From positions 62,001 to 126,000 of the forward strand of contig NZ_BMVU01000002.1 in assembly GCF_014650875.1 (NCBI RefSeq): a stretch of DNA of 64,000 nucleotides, written 5' to 3'. Below are positions 31,651-42,043 of this stretch, in pieces. Position 1 is the stretch's first letter. The number at the start of each line of letters is the position of its first letter. Made by a program: the position numbers and the translations under genes. The notes beneath the pieces are model-generated. The model was given only the letters and a program-made list of their open reading frames with translations. It ran no database searches and had not been told where the DNA came from. This stretch comes from Streptomyces minutiscleroticus. Its GTDB lineage: Bacteria; Actinomycetota; Actinomycetes; Streptomycetales; Streptomycetaceae.

Positions 31651-32076
31651 CGCGTATGTGCAGGCATGTGCGGCCCGGAGCGGCCGTATGCCGGGGCCCG
31701 TGGACGAGGCGTGGACGGGATCTTGAAGCGTTGCCCCAGGTCAGCGTGGTTTAAGGACCGAGGCAACACCTGGATGGCTCCCGAGACCCGCCGCTTCGGT
31801 CACGGGTCCGCCCCTCCTATCTGAGCCCTGCTGCCCGGCGTCGCCTATTCGGCTGGTTCGCAAGATCGGCAATAGCGCTCAGCCTGAGCTTCGAACGCTC
31901 GATGGCTGAGATCCAGAACCCCCTGCAAGTGACCCGACCGCTCTGCTTCACCGCCTCGTCGACCACTGAGGCGCCGAGCCGTGCCAAGCCAGCGGCAAGA
32001 CGGTCCAGACCGGGTACGCCTACGAGACCTGGACCCGCACGCACGCAACGGACGGACCCACGCGGCAGCCAGCTGT
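31651..32076 (+). other. Gene-poor left end of the island
   Basis: No intact gene. On the minus strand a frame ending at 31817 reads like protein over its last ~60 codons but has no start of its own and runs into the PIN toxin region, so it is at most a fragment. Base composition is less extreme than in the flanking core genes. Confidence 0.4.
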
Positions 32077-32562
32077 TCAGACGGCGACCACGTGCACGTC
32101 CGTGGGCGCGAGGACCGTCAGGTAGGCGTGGATGTCCCCCGGGTCGGTGGTGAAGATCACCGCGCTGCCGTGCCGGACCGCCGCCAGCGCCACCCAGGCG
32201 TCCACGGCGTCCGGCCGCTTCTTCGCCGGCAGGACTGCCTGTCCCAAAGCGGTGCCGATGCGCCGCCAGTCCGTCAGATCCGGGCCTGCCGCACAGGCCA
32301 GGCACTCCGGACGCCCCGCCTTCGTCTCACGCACGGGCGGCTCGGACATACGGGCCTGGGGAACCGTGCAGTCCTTCAGGACGCCGGACAGGGCGTGCAC
32401 GAGCGCCGGCCGGGGACGCCACACCTGGGCGAGGACCGGTCCGAGCACCAGCGCCCGGTGCGGGGCCGTGCGCAGTCCCTCGTGGAGGGCCACCGCCTTC
32501 GCCTTGCGATCGGCGAGCGCGATGAGCATGCCGGTGTCGTAGACCGGCACCCGTGCGCTCAC
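32077..32562 (-). CDS. PIN-domain toxin of a toxin-antitoxin pair
   Basis: A 161-residue PIN-domain protein, probably an RNase of the VapC type. The metal-binding acidic residues are placed as expected: Asp in VYDTGMLIALAD at the N-terminus, Asp in KKRPDAVDAWVALAAV, and Asp in IFTTDPGDIHAYL near the C-terminus. It starts with GTG overlapping the antitoxin stop (GTGA). It is longer than a typical ~130-residue VapC, because of an extra Cys-containing segment around residues 70-95. The overlap with a DNA-binding small protein is the hallmark of a type II module. Confidence 0.82.
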   Translation of the reverse strand: MSARVPVYDTGMLIALADRKAKAVALHEGLRTAPHRALVLGPVLAQVWRPRPALVHALSGVLKDCTVPQARMSEPPVRETKAGRPECLACAAGPDLTDWRRIGTALGQAVLPAKKRPDAVDAWVALAAVRHGSAVIFTTDPGDIHAYLTVLAPTDVHVVAV

Positions 32563-32888
32563 GCGGCGTGCCCCGGACGGCGGCCCTGCCGGTCCCGTCC
32601 ATGGACGAGGCCCAGGGCCTCCTCGACCTCCCGACGCTCCTGCTCCGTCAATTCCGTGGCCGGTTCCGGAGCGGATTCGGCGGGCAGCGCATCCGCAGCC
32701 CGCTCCGCCCGGGCAATGAGCGCATCCACCTCTGCGAACTGCTCCTCTATGGCATCGCTCTCGGCCATCTGCCGCGTCGCGGCGTGCACCAGGTACGCCG
32801 AGACGTCCATGCCCGCCCGCTCCGCGTGCCGCTTGATGCGTTCGGCCTGGTCCTGCTCCAGGCTGATACTGATCCGAGTCTTCGCCAT
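32559..32888 (-). CDS. Ribbon-helix-helix antitoxin
   Basis: A 109-residue antitoxin partner of the PIN protein. Residues 3-45 form a CopG/Arc-type ribbon-helix-helix (MAKTRISISLEQDQAERIKRH), followed by an acidic, Ala/Glu-rich tail that probably wraps the toxin. Autorepression of the pair through the N-terminal domain is expected. The ATG lies 6 nt after a TACGGT -10-like box and has no ribosome site, so it is likely leaderless. The stop overlaps the toxin start. Confidence 0.82.
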   Translation of the reverse strand: MAKTRISISLEQDQAERIKRHAERAGMDVSAYLVHAATRQMAESDAIEEQFAEVDALIARAERAADALPAESAPEPATELTEQERREVEEALGLVHGRDRQGRRPGHAA

Positions 32889-32894
32889 AAGGAC

Positions 32895-32900
32895 ACCGTA
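32895..32900 (-). promoter_or_regulatory. Leaderless -10 element of the antitoxin gene
   Basis: TACGGT on the minus strand, exactly 6 nt before the ATG. Confidence 0.55.
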
Positions 32901-33007
32901 ATACGCGTATGACGCCAATGCGAGTAGGGCCGAGGCGGACATGCGGACTGCGCTCTCCCGGCGCCCTGTTCCGTCTCGGCCCGCCTGCCCACCGGCCATT
33001 CACGCAC

Positions 33008-33151
33008 GTGCTGCCTCCGGGGCCGACATGGATCACGGTCTGGTCGGTGCTGCGCGGCTCCCTACTGCCGCTCCTGGTCTGGGCCGGCATCACGTGCTTC
33101 GTGCACTTCGTCTACAGCGGGGTGCTCGACAAGTCCATGGCCGGGTTCTGA
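33008..33151 (+). CDS. Small hydrophobic protein, possibly a remnant
   Basis: A frame of 47 codons from a GTG shows a strong G/C third-position bias, and its product is one hydrophobic segment (WSVLRGSLLPLLVWAGITCFVHFVYSG) with a short polar tail. The bias fades upstream of 33008, so either the gene starts here or it is a 3' remnant. Small hydrophobic proteins are common in actinomycete integrative elements, but I recognise no family. No clear ribosome site is visible. Confidence 0.4.
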   Translation: MLPPGPTWITVWSVLRGSLLPLLVWAGITCFVHFVYSGVLDKSMAGF

Positions 33152-33179
33152 GACGTTGCGGCAGGAGCACTCATCAGCC

Positions 33180-34034
33180 TCAGGCCTGGCGCCAAGCCTG
33201 CTCATGGCGGGCGACGCCGTACACCTCTTCGACCTGCTCGGGCGTCAGCACCCCTGAGAGCGGCGCCAGTGCCGCGACTTCGCGTTCCTTGTACACCCGC
33301 ACACTGAGCTGTGTGGCGACCACCTTCAGCTCGGTGACGCCGACGAAGACGAGCACCGGTTCCACCGGCACGGGGAAGGCGCAGTAGTGCTCAAGCACCT
33401 TGCCCACTCGCTTGGCCTCCGCCCGGCTCTTGCGTGCGTAGGGGGCCGGTTTCCCGTGGTCGACTCTCACGGCATCGTCGCCGACCCATACGGCCCTCCT
33501 GTCGTGGTACTTCGTGTTGATGCTGAACACCCCGCCGGGCCCGATCAGCAGGTGATCGATGTCCACGTTGTTGGCCAGGGGGATGGAGTGCAGGACCCGC
33601 CAACCCTGGTGTGTCAGGCGGTTCAGCTCGGCTCCCACGCGCCGCTCCCCCTCCAACCCCTTTCGCCACGAGTCCCACTGCGTCGGCCGTCGCAGCAGCC
33701 GTGCGACGAGTCGCTTCACCAGCCCCGGGCCGGATTCGGCGAGGCGATCGCTCAGGGACTTCCCTGGGGGATTGTCCGCCAGGTCCTCGGTCGGCGTCAG
33801 GGGCGGCAGCGTCGGACACGCCTCGGCCTCGGGTGCTCTGTCCGACGGGACCGGGCCGAGGTTGTTCTGCAGATGCCGGGTCAGCACGGCGATCACGTCG
33901 TCACGGTGCTCGGCACGCAGGACCGTGATCTCCCCCGTCCTGACGTCCGCCCAGCCGACCGCGGTTCCGTCGGGCAGGTTCGCGTACAGACGATCGTGCC
34001 CGTACCGCTTCCAGCGCGTGACCTTCAGCTCCAC
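33180..34034 (-). CDS. NERD-domain nuclease-like protein
   Basis: A 284-residue protein. The N-terminal ~60 residues (VTRWKRYGHDRLYANLPDGTAVGWADVRTG) are a small beta domain shared with the paralogue at 50353. Residues about 125-240 form a nuclease-related (NERD) domain of the PD-(D/E)XK type: GERRVGAELNRL, then VDIDHLLIGPGGVFSINTKYH with the Asp and Lys of the active-site pattern present. The start is GTG with AAGGGG upstream. NERD proteins occur in defence islands and mobile elements, matching the neighbourhood, but the substrate is unknown. Confidence 0.8.
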   Translation of the reverse strand: MELKVTRWKRYGHDRLYANLPDGTAVGWADVRTGEITVLRAEHRDDVIAVLTRHLQNNLGPVPSDRAPEAEACPTLPPLTPTEDLADNPPGKSLSDRLAESGPGLVKRLVARLLRRPTQWDSWRKGLEGERRVGAELNRLTHQGWRVLHSIPLANNVDIDHLLIGPGGVFSINTKYHDRRAVWVGDDAVRVDHGKPAPYARKSRAEAKRVGKVLEHYCAFPVPVEPVLVFVGVTELKVVATQLSVRVYKEREVAALAPLSGVLTPEQVEEVYGVARHEQAWRQA

Positions 34035-34213
34035 AAGACCCCTTGTGCCCCTGCAGTGAAGATGTCCGCATAGCACCAGCAAAGAGATGTGGCCACAAGA
34101 CCATAGGGCACGACCTGAGGAACCAGCGGCGAATGTTTCGTGCGTCGTCCAGGACTTCCCGATCACCGGACTCCGGCGGTACGAGGCTTACCGCGGAAGG
34201 ACCGATCTCACCG

Positions 34214-34673
34214 CTCCCAAGCCTCGTTGACCTGAAAGGACACGGCCGTACCGCCGAAGCAGCTCGGGCCGAGCCCGGCATGGGCCCCTTCATCGGAGCC
34301 GAGTTCGTCGTCGCCGCCAGCGACCTGACCTCCCGCCTACCCCGGCGCAGGCCACCTGGCCTCGGCCGCGGGTCTGGTCCCCGTGCCACGCGATTCCGGC
34401 CACCGCACCGGCAACCTGCACCGCCCCAAGCGCTACAGCCGCCGCCTGCGCAGAGTCTTCTACCTCTCCGCGCAGACCAGCATCATCCACGACGGCCCCA
34501 ATCGGGAGTACTACCTCAAGAAACGGGGTGAGGGCTGCAAGCACGTCCAAGCCGTCGTCGCTCTTGCACGACGCCGCGCCAACGTACTGTGGGCTCTCCT
34601 GCGAGACAACCGAGTCTTCACCCCCGCCCCGCCCGCTCAGCCGGCCCGACTCAACTCGACGTCACGGCATTGA
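34214..34673 (+). mobile_element. IS110-family transposase remnant, frameshifted
   Basis: The 3' part of an IS110/IS116/IS902-type transposase. One frame gives PGMGPFIGAEFVVAASDLTS up to about 34335. Another frame gives GHLASAAGLVPVPRDSGHRTGNLHR, then RRLRRVFYLSAQTSI, NREYYLKKRGEG, HVQAVVALARRRANVLWALLRDNR. The second half of the Transposase_20 domain is therefore clear, but the frame shifts between the two. The N-terminal RuvC-like DEDD domain is missing upstream. No inverted repeats were seen, as is normal for IS110. It is a dead element. Confidence 0.8.
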
Positions 34674-35056
34674 CAGCGTGGCTGAGGCCGACGGGGGCGC
34701 AGCGAGACACGCGCGCCTGAATCGGTCGGCGCGCCCACCGCCGTGGCTGGCTTTCGTCAGCTGGGGCACAGACAACCCCCTCGACGAAGCCCCGCAGAGC
34801 CCTGCGTCCTTGACTCGGTCATTGAAACTCCAGCCCAAAGCCGCTCCGCCGACTGGCGCGCCGAAGATCCCCGTGTGTGCCCATCCACCACGGTCCCGTC
34901 CAGGGGTACGACTGCACGGCCGTGGTCCGTAGGAGCGCTTCTGACCCCCACGGCTACTGCTGTAACACTGGTTCCCCCTCACGCCTGCGGGCAGCGCGCC
35001 TGACCTGCGACACTCTTCGTGGGCAGTGAAAGATCAAGCAAGGGGAGAGGCCACGA
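34674..35056 (+). other. 383-bp gap upstream of hsdM
   Basis: No gene is supported. It probably holds the promoter of the restriction operon: 34961-34975 has TGCTGTAACACTGG, with TAACAC as a possible -10. The ribosome site AGGGGAGAGG lies 7 nt before the hsdM GTG. Confidence 0.45.
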
Positions 35057-37507
35057 GTGGGAAAGCTCACGTTGCCGCAGCTTGAACGGCATCTTTTTGG
35101 GGCTGCGGACATCCTTCGCGGCAAGATGGATGCCTCTGAGTTCAAGGAGTACATCTTCGGGATGCTATTCCTGAAGCGGGCCTCCGATCAGTTTGATGTG
35201 GTGCGCGGACAGCTGATCGACAAGTGGGTGGGGCAGGGGAAGCCTCTACAAGAAGCCGACCGGATGGCCGAGGCGCCCAACTTCTACCGTGGTGAGAGTT
35301 TCTATGTGCCCGGGAAGGCGCGTTGGCAGTATATCAAGGACAACTCCCGCAAGGGTGGTGCGGGCAGCCTGCTCAACAAGGCGTTGAACGAGCTGGAACT
35401 GGCCAACTCAGCGGCACTCGAGGGAGTTCTCGAGCACATTGACTTCACGCGGAAGGTCGGACAGTCGACCATCCCCGACAGGCGTCTGCAACAGCTCATC
35501 GACCACTTCGACCGCTACCGGCTACGCAATGACGACTTCGAGTTCCCTGACCTGCTCGGCGCCGCGTACGAGTACCTGATCGGCGAGTTCGCTGACTCGG
35601 CTGGCAAGAAGGGCGGAGAGTTCTACACTCCGCGTGAAGTGGTCCGAATGATGGTCCGGCTGGTCAGGCCGGAACCGGGCATGCGGATCTACGACCCCTG
35701 CTCGGGCTCGGGCGGCATGCTCATCCACGCTAAGGAGTACATCGAGGAGCGCGGCCAGGACCACCGGGATCTGACCCTGGCCGGTCAGGAGTACAACGGT
35801 GGCACCTGGGCCATCTCCAAGATGAATATGATCCTCCACGGTGTGCTTAACGCGAACCTGGAGAATGACGACACTCTCGCCAACCCTCTCCACAAGGAGG
35901 ACGGCGAGTTGATGCGCTTCCATCGGGTGCTCACCAATCCCCCTTTCTCGCAGAATTACTCCCTCGAGGGGATGGAGCATTCCGAGCGGTTCGCCTACGG
36001 CTTTGCACCCGAGACCGGGAAGAAGGCGGATCTGATGTTCGCCCAGCATGTCCTCGCCGTGCTGGCCCCCGACGGCATCGGCGCCACGGTCATGCCGCAC
36101 GGCGTGCTGTTCCGCGGCGGCAAAGAGAAGGAGATCCGCCAGGGCATCATCAAGGCCAACCGACTGGATGCCGTGATCGGTCTGGCTCCGAATCTTTTCT
36201 ACGGTACTGGAATTCCCGCCTGCATCCTGATCCTGCATGGCACGGAGCCCCGGCCCGAAGATCGGCACGGCAAGGTGCTGTTTATCAACGCCGACAGGGA
36301 GTTCACCGTCGGCAAGGCACAGAACAACCTCGATCCGCAGCACGCCGAGAAGATCGTGTCGGCCTATCGCGAGTACCGGAACATCCCAGGGTTCGCCCGC
36401 GTCGTGGACATCGCCGAACTGCGGGAGAACGATTTCAACCTGAATATCCGGCGTTACGTCGACAACAGCCCGCCGCCCGAGCCCCAGGACGTCCGCGCGC
36501 ATCTGCACGGTGGCATCCCCAAGGCCGAAGTGAGCGCCAAGACAGACCTCTTCCAGGTGTTCGGCATCGACCCTGCGGCGCTGTTCACGGAGCGGGACAT
36601 CGACTATTACGACTTCCTGCCCGAAGGTCCCGAAAGGACCGCCGAGCGGCTTCCGGCGCTCGCCGAGCCCGCGGAGGCCCGGCTGCACGAGGCGTTCGCC
36701 GACTGGTGGGCACGGCACAGCAAGCACCTCGTCGAGTTGCCCGATTCCCGCAAGGTGATGGAAATCAGGGCCGAGCTGCTCGATTCGTTCGTGACCGATT
36801 TGCTCCCCCTGGGAGTCCTGGACCGGTTCGAGCTGGCTGGGGTGGTGGCGGCCTGGTGGGGTGAAACGCAGTACGACATTAAGACACTCGCCCAGCGCGG
36901 TTTCGAGGGCGTCGTAGAGGGCTGGATCACCACGATCGAGTCGGTGTTCGCGATGGACGAGGAGGAGGCCTCGTACTGGGACAAGCAAAAGATCGCCACC
37001 GAGAAACGCAAGGCCCGCGATCACCGCGTCGTCCCGGCGCTCATTCCTGACTATCTGGCGGAGCTGGAGGAGGCCGAGGCCCGGTATGCCGAGCTGAACG
37101 CCCAGTACAGGGCAGCCACCGCCAAGCCCGGCGACGGCGAAGAGGAAGACGAGGAGGAGCCGACGGAGGCGCAGTTGCCAGCCGCCGAGCTGAGGAAGCT
37201 CAAGGCCGATGTCGCCGCCGCGCGGAGGGCAGCGAAGGCGTTGGAGAGCGACTTCATGCCTCGCCTGCGCATGGCGGCCATGGGCATGAATGCGGACGAG
37301 TGCCGTGACCTCACCCTCACCGTCTTCCGCATCCAGCTCGCGACCCGCCTCAGCTCCCGCACCAACGCCGCCCACCGTCTGATGACGTCGGCCTTCCGCA
37401 CCTGGGCCCACAAGTACGGGATGCCCCTGCGAGGGCTGGAAGCCCGGCGTGAGGCCGCCGCCGGCCGCCTGGACTCCTATCTGAAGGAGCTCGGCTATGA
37501 CGCATAG
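35057..37507 (+). CDS. hsdM: Type I restriction-modification M subunit, extended form
   Basis: An 816-residue adenine-N6 DNA methyltransferase subunit. The N-terminal HsdM helical domain ([36 protein letters not shown]) is followed by the SAM motif DPCSGSGGM at 213-221 and the catalytic NPPFS at 294-298. A usual HsdM has about 500 residues; here ~300 more follow (about 515-816), with acidic [10 protein letters not shown] at about 690 between helical stretches. The extension might replace part of the HsdS coiled coil or carry a regulator. The start is GTG with AGGGGAGAGG. It overlaps hsdS by 11 bp. Confidence 0.93.
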   Translation: MGKLTLPQLERHLFGAADILRGKMDASEFKEYIFGMLFLKRASDQFDVVRGQLIDKWVGQGKPLQEADRMAEAPNFYRGESFYVPGKARWQYIKDNSRKGGAGSLLNKALNELELANSAALEGVLEHIDFTRKVGQSTIPDRRLQQLIDHFDRYRLRNDDFEFPDLLGAAYEYLIGEFADSAGKKGGEFYTPREVVRMMVRLVRPEPGMRIYDPCSGSGGMLIHAKEYIEERGQDHRDLTLAGQEYNGGTWAISKMNMILHGVLNANLENDDTLANPLHKEDGELMRFHRVLTNPPFSQNYSLEGMEHSERFAYGFAPETGKKADLMFAQHVLAVLAPDGIGATVMPHGVLFRGGKEKEIRQGIIKANRLDAVIGLAPNLFYGTGIPACILILHGTEPRPEDRHGKVLFINADREFTVGKAQNNLDPQHAEKIVSAYREYRNIPGFARVVDIAELRENDFNLNIRRYVDNSPPPEPQDVRAHLHGGIPKAEVSAKTDLFQVFGIDPAALFTERDIDYYDFLPEGPERTAERLPALAEPAEARLHEAFADWWARHSKHLVELPDSRKVMEIRAELLDSFVTDLLPLGVLDRFELAGVVAAWWGETQYDIKTLAQRGFEGVVEGWITTIESVFAMDEEEASYWDKQKIATEKRKARDHRVVPALIPDYLAELEEAEARYAELNAQYRAATAKPGDGEEEDEEEPTEAQLPAAELRKLKADVAAARRAAKALESDFMPRLRMAAMGMNADECRDLTLTVFRIQLATRLSSRTNAAHRLMTSAFRTWAHKYGMPLRGLEARREAAAGRLDSYLKELGYDA

Positions 37508-38720
37508 CGTTCCGTCCGACTGGGCGGTTCGTCCGGTTCGGGACCTTGTCAGCTATGTGGCTTCGGGCCCCAGCCCGACCTGCGAAGAGCGGAACATCCA
37601 CGGGGATCGCGAGTGGGGGCTGTTGAAGACGACAGCCGTGACCTGGGACGGCTGGGAACCACGAGCGCACAAGCTGCTACCCCGCGAGTACTGGGGGAAC
37701 CACGGTCTCGAGGTCAGGACCCAGGACGTTGTCGTGACCAAGGCCGGACCGCGTCACCGAGTCGGCGTGGTGGCTCATGTCGACCGGTCCCCGGCCCGGC
37801 TCATCGTCTCCGGCAAGATGGTGCTTCTGCGTCCGGATCCGAAGCGCGTGGTCCCGAAGGTCCTCGCCGGTCTGCTCTCCCTGCCCGCTCCGCAGCGCTA
37901 CCTCGACGAGCGGACGACCGGTATGGCCGAGTCGCAGGTCAACTTTGCCAATGGCGCCCTGTTGAGCTGTCCGCTCGCCGTTCCAGCGTTGCGGGAGCAG
38001 CAGCGGATCGCAGAGATGCTCGACACCCTCGACGAGCGGATCCTCTGGCAGAGCCGGGTCGTGGAGAAGCTCAAGCTGCGACAGGCAGGCCTGGTTGAGA
38101 AACTGCTCGCCGAAGTGATCGCCGTGGAAAGCCGGCTGGGGAGTCATCTCGCCCACTCTCCCAGGAATGGATACTCCCCGAAGGAGACCGACGAGTGGAC
38201 CGGGGTCCAGGCACTGGGGCTCGGCTGTCTCACCACTACGGGATTCTCGCCGCGTCAACTCAAGCACGTTCCCAGGCAGGCCGGACGGAACGCGGCCGCG
38301 CTGCTCTCCGAAGGTGACCTGTTGATGAGCCGCGCGAACACGCGGGATCTCGTCGGCCTTGCGGGTATCTACCGAGACGTCGGTACACCCTGCATCTACC
38401 CTGACTTGATCATGCGTCTGACACCCAAGCCCGACTGCCGGGCGAAGTTCCTGGAGCTGGCACTGCGGAGTGCGAACGTCAGGCGGCAGATCCAGGCCAT
38501 TTCTCAGGGGACTTCCGAGAGCATGGTGAAGATCAACGGGGCGTCGGTGCAGGGATTGCTCGTGCGGATTCCGGAGCCACGTGAACAGGACCGGATCGTC
38601 GCGGTCGTCGACGCCCTGAGGCAGGAGATCAGGCATCACGAGGAGGAGAGGCACAAGGCTTCACTGCTCAAGCGAGGTGTCATGGAGGACCTGTTGACGG
38701 GGCGAAGGCGCGTTTCGTGA
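37497..38720 (+). CDS. hsdS: Type I restriction-modification specificity subunit
   Basis: A 407-residue subunit that recognises the split DNA target. It has two target-recognition domains (about 5-150 and 210-345), each followed by the family's conserved helical spacer: [17 protein letters not shown] near 175 and [17 protein letters not shown] near 370. The two halves resemble each other, as in standard HsdS. Overlap of its ATG with the hsdM end (37497-37507) implies coupled translation. Sequence target cannot be read from the protein; such subunits vary by recombination. Confidence 0.92.
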   Translation: MTHSVPSDWAVRPVRDLVSYVASGPSPTCEERNIHGDREWGLLKTTAVTWDGWEPRAHKLLPREYWGNHGLEVRTQDVVVTKAGPRHRVGVVAHVDRSPARLIVSGKMVLLRPDPKRVVPKVLAGLLSLPAPQRYLDERTTGMAESQVNFANGALLSCPLAVPALREQQRIAEMLDTLDERILWQSRVVEKLKLRQAGLVEKLLAEVIAVESRLGSHLAHSPRNGYSPKETDEWTGVQALGLGCLTTTGFSPRQLKHVPRQAGRNAAALLSEGDLLMSRANTRDLVGLAGIYRDVGTPCIYPDLIMRLTPKPDCRAKFLELALRSANVRRQIQAISQGTSESMVKINGASVQGLLVRIPEPREQDRIVAVVDALRQEIRHHEEERHKASLLKRGVMEDLLTGRRRVS

Positions 38721-38797
38721 GCGGCATCCGCGTGAGGCGGGTTCTGGCCGTGTCAGGCGGTTTTCCTCAGGGGTACAGAGTGGGGGTGGGCGCGTAA

Positions 38798-41700
38798 GTG
38801 GACCGGTTGGAATATTCGTTGGTGGAACGTCCTCTTGTGGAGCAGCTTCGGGGGATGGGCTGGGAACATCTGGCGGGTGCTCCGCAGGACGCGGTGATCC
38901 CGAGGAATCCACACGATTCCGGGAGGAGCGACTTTCACGAGGTGCTGCTCGCGAACCGGCTGCGGGCCGCGCTGCGCCGGATCAACTGTGACCCGCATGG
39001 GGCGGAGTGGCTGGATGACACACAGGTCGATTCGTTGGTCAGCGCCCTCTCCAGGATCTCCGCCCCAGGTCTGCTTGAGGCCAACAAGCTGGCCACCAAG
39101 CTGCTGATCGACGGGGTCCCCGTCGAGGGGCGGTCCGACTGGGACGGCGGCAAGAGCCAGGTGGCGCACTTCATTGACTGGCGGAACCCGTCGAACAACG
39201 AGTTCACCCTGGTCAATCAGTTCCGGGTGGACGTTCCCGGCGGGCACCAACAGATCGTGCCCGATGTGGTCCTGTTCGTGAACGGCATCCCGCTGGTCGT
39301 TGTCGAGTGCAAGGAGCCCAGGACCAGCACCCTGGCCAAAGCGGTCGGTCAGATTCGCCGGTACGCCGAGCAGGTGTCGGGTGAGATCCGTACGGGAAAC
39401 CAGAAGCTCTTCCACACGGTGCAACTGACCGTCGTAACCAGCGGCGAGGACGCCCGGCTCGGCACGTTCACCGCAGACTACGAACACTATGTGCCGTGGC
39501 GTGACCCGTACCCGTTGCGTGAGGAGGAACTCGGTGCCCGGTTGGGCAAATCGCCCGACCAGCTTAGCCGACAGGAGATCCTGGTAGCAGGGGTGTTCGG
39601 CCCGGCTACGCTGCTGACGCTCGTACACGACTACGTGACGTTCATGACCACCGACGAGGGCAGGACCGTTAAGGTGGCGCCGCGCTACCAGCAGTTCCGC
39701 GCCGTGGAGAAGACCGTCCACCGGCTGCGGACCGGCAAGACCCGCAGCCAGGACGGGCATGCCGACCGACGGGGCGGGATCGTCTGGCACACCCAGGGTT
39801 CCGGCAAGAGCCTCACCATGGCGTTCCTGGTCCGCCGGCTTCGCTCGTTCGACGACCTGGCCGACATCAAGGTCGTGGTCGTCACCGACCGTACTCAGTT
39901 GCAGGACCAGCTCAGCGCCACCATGCAGCTCAGCGGTGAGAAGGTGGACACGGCGAAGTCGGCGGCCCGTGCTCGAACGCTCCTTGGTCGGCACGGTCCT
40001 GGCGTGGTCTTCGTAATGATTCAGAAGAACCAGGACGGCGGACCCACGGGGCAGGGCCTGACCGTTCGCACGGCGCTAAGTGAGGTCAACCCCGACGAGT
40101 CGATCCTGGTGCTGATCGACGAGGCGCACCGTTCGCACACAGCCGCCCTGGGCGCCAACCTACGTGAGGCGCTGCCGAACGCGGCCAGGGTCGGCTTTAC
40201 GGGAACGCCGATCATGACGCGTAAGGGTCAACGCAAGACCAGCATCGAGCTGTTCGGTCCGTTCATCGACAAGTACCGGCTCAGGGAGGCCGAACGGGAC
40301 GGGGTCACCGTGCCGATCCTGTACGAGGGGATCAGGATCAAGGCGGCGGTCCGGGACGGGCAGGACCTAGACGAGATCTTCGAGGACGAGTTCGAGGACC
40401 TCAGTCAGGAGGAGCGTGAGCAGCTCCAGCGGCGCTGGGCGACCAAGGGACAGGTCTCTGCTGCGCAGCAGCTCATCGACGTCAAGGCCAAGCACATGCT
40501 GCGGCACTACGTGGACAAGGTACTGGCTGAAGGGTTCAAGGCGCAGTTGGTGGCATACGACCGGGACGCCACCCTGCGTTACCGTGAGGCGCTGATGACC
40601 GCCCGGGATGAGCTCGTGGCCGCCGTGGAAAAACTTCCCGAAAATCTGCTGCACAGGCCAGCCGAGGAACTGCGCCCCGCTCAGGCTCGGCTGGCGAGGG
40701 CACACACTTATCTGGATCTGCTCAAGCGGATGGATTTCGTTCCGGTGATCTCGAAGGGGGACGCCGAGGACGAGCACCGGTATGCCGAGTGGACCAACGA
40801 GGCCGGGCAGAAAGCCCGGATCGAAGGTTTCACCCGGCCCTTCGGAGACAACGACATCGGCTTCATCATCGTGAAGTCGATGCTGCTCACCGGGTTCGAC
40901 GCGCCGATCGAGCAGGTGATGTACATGGATCGGAAGCTGGCCGAGCACGACCTGCTGCAGGCGGTGGCCCGGGTCAACCGCATCGCTGACCACAAGGAAT
41001 GCGGTTGGGTCGTCGACTACCGCGGCGTGGCACAGAACCTGGTGGAAGCGCTGCGGATTTTCGCTTCGGAGGATTTCGACGCCGACGACAGCGTCGACGT
41101 GGCAGAGGCGTTGCGGGATGCCCGGACCGAGATCAACAAACTGGAGCCCCAGTGTCGACGGTTGCGGCTGATGTTCCACGACCCGGAGGACATCGAACGC
41201 TGTGTGCAGGAGCTCGTCGAACCTGAGAAGCGGGACCGGTTCAACGCCGAGCTGACCGTGTTTGCCAGAACCGTCAATACCGTGCTGCCTGATCCGGCGG
41301 CGAAGCCCTTCCTGCCGGATCTGAAGCGGTTCATGGTTATCAAGGTGACCTCGACACGACGCTACAGAGTCGATGCGGGCGAGTTCGACCCAGGCGCGTA
41401 CGGGGCGAAGATCCGGGTGTTGATCGATGAGCACATCACCTCGCTCGGCATCGAGCAGCAGCTTCCGCCGATCGCGCTGACCGCATCAAATTTCGCTGAG
41501 CGGGTCGAGGCGATGACCGGCGGATCCCGGGCGAAAGCCAGCGAGATGGAACACGCCATCCGGCACCACATCACCGTGCATCGTGGTGAGGACCCGGCGC
41601 GCTATCAACTGCTGAGCGAGCGGCTCGAGCAGATCATCACCGAGATGAAGGACGAGTGGGACCAGCAGGTACTTGCCCTTCGGGACCTGATCACCGAGAT

Positions 41701-42028
41701 GACGGAGGATCCACAGGAGAACCCGCACGGCCTCAGCGAGGTGGAGACCAGGTTGTACGGACTGATTCTGAGCGAGCTGGCCACCTCCGTCGAAGATGTG
41801 CACGAGCTGCGCTATGCCGAGGCCGCCCGAGAGATCCACGAGATGGCGACGCAAACCATTCACCGCCGCGATTTCTGGATGAAACGAATGGATCAGGAAG
41901 ATTTCCGGCTTGGAATCTTCAGCCTTCTCCACCAGGGCGCACTGGGTGGTTACGAGCAGCTTGACCAGCTTGCCGGAAAGCTCCTGGATGTAATCAGGCA
42001 CAACCGTGGGCGCATACCCCGAGGCTGA
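38798..42028 (+). CDS. hsdR: Type I restriction endonuclease R subunit
   Basis: A 1076-residue ATP-dependent DNA translocase and nuclease. The N-terminal nuclease motif is PDVVLFVNGIPLVVVECKEP, with Asp and the ECK pair (Glu170, Lys172). The helicase has Walker A TQGSGKS near 334, DEAH box LIDEAHRSH at 441, GFTGTPIM motif III and VARVNRIADHKECGWVVDY motif VI region. A long helical C-terminus follows, with the HsdM-contact region. The start is GTG, with GGGGGTGGG 8 nt upstream. All key residues are intact, so the system should be active. The next gene starts 15 bp later. Confidence 0.94.
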   Translation: MDRLEYSLVERPLVEQLRGMGWEHLAGAPQDAVIPRNPHDSGRSDFHEVLLANRLRAALRRINCDPHGAEWLDDTQVDSLVSALSRISAPGLLEANKLATKLLIDGVPVEGRSDWDGGKSQVAHFIDWRNPSNNEFTLVNQFRVDVPGGHQQIVPDVVLFVNGIPLVVVECKEPRTSTLAKAVGQIRRYAEQVSGEIRTGNQKLFHTVQLTVVTSGEDARLGTFTADYEHYVPWRDPYPLREEELGARLGKSPDQLSRQEILVAGVFGPATLLTLVHDYVTFMTTDEGRTVKVAPRYQQFRAVEKTVHRLRTGKTRSQDGHADRRGGIVWHTQGSGKSLTMAFLVRRLRSFDDLADIKVVVVTDRTQLQDQLSATMQLSGEKVDTAKSAARARTLLGRHGPGVVFVMIQKNQDGGPTGQGLTVRTALSEVNPDESILVLIDEAHRSHTAALGANLREALPNAARVGFTGTPIMTRKGQRKTSIELFGPFIDKYRLREAERDGVTVPILYEGIRIKAAVRDGQDLDEIFEDEFEDLSQEEREQLQRRWATKGQVSAAQQLIDVKAKHMLRHYVDKVLAEGFKAQLVAYDRDATLRYREALMTARDELVAAVEKLPENLLHRPAEELRPAQARLARAHTYLDLLKRMDFVPVISKGDAEDEHRYAEWTNEAGQKARIEGFTRPFGDNDIGFIIVKSMLLTGFDAPIEQVMYMDRKLAEHDLLQAVARVNRIADHKECGWVVDYRGVAQNLVEALRIFASEDFDADDSVDVAEALRDARTEINKLEPQCRRLRLMFHDPEDIERCVQELVEPEKRDRFNAELTVFARTVNTVLPDPAAKPFLPDLKRFMVIKVTSTRRYRVDAGEFDPGAYGAKIRVLIDEHITSLGIEQQLPPIALTASNFAERVEAMTGGSRAKASEMEHAIRHHITVHRGEDPARYQLLSERLEQIITEMKDEWDQQVLALRDLITEMTEDPQENPHGLSEVETRLYGLILSELATSVEDVHELRYAEAAREIHEMATQTIHRRDFWMKRMDQEDFRLGIFSLLHQGALGGYEQLDQLAGKLLDVIRHNRGRIPRG

Positions 42029-42043
42029 TCCTGGCATGCTGGT

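Noticed and set aside
31817..32305. A minus-strand frame to the left of the PIN toxin
   Set aside because: Its first part is the PIN gene in another frame and it has no start of its own; only the last ~60 codons look protein-like, too little to call a gene.
35522..37411. A 629-codon minus-strand frame inside hsdM
   Set aside because: Antisense to hsdM; no recognisable domain.
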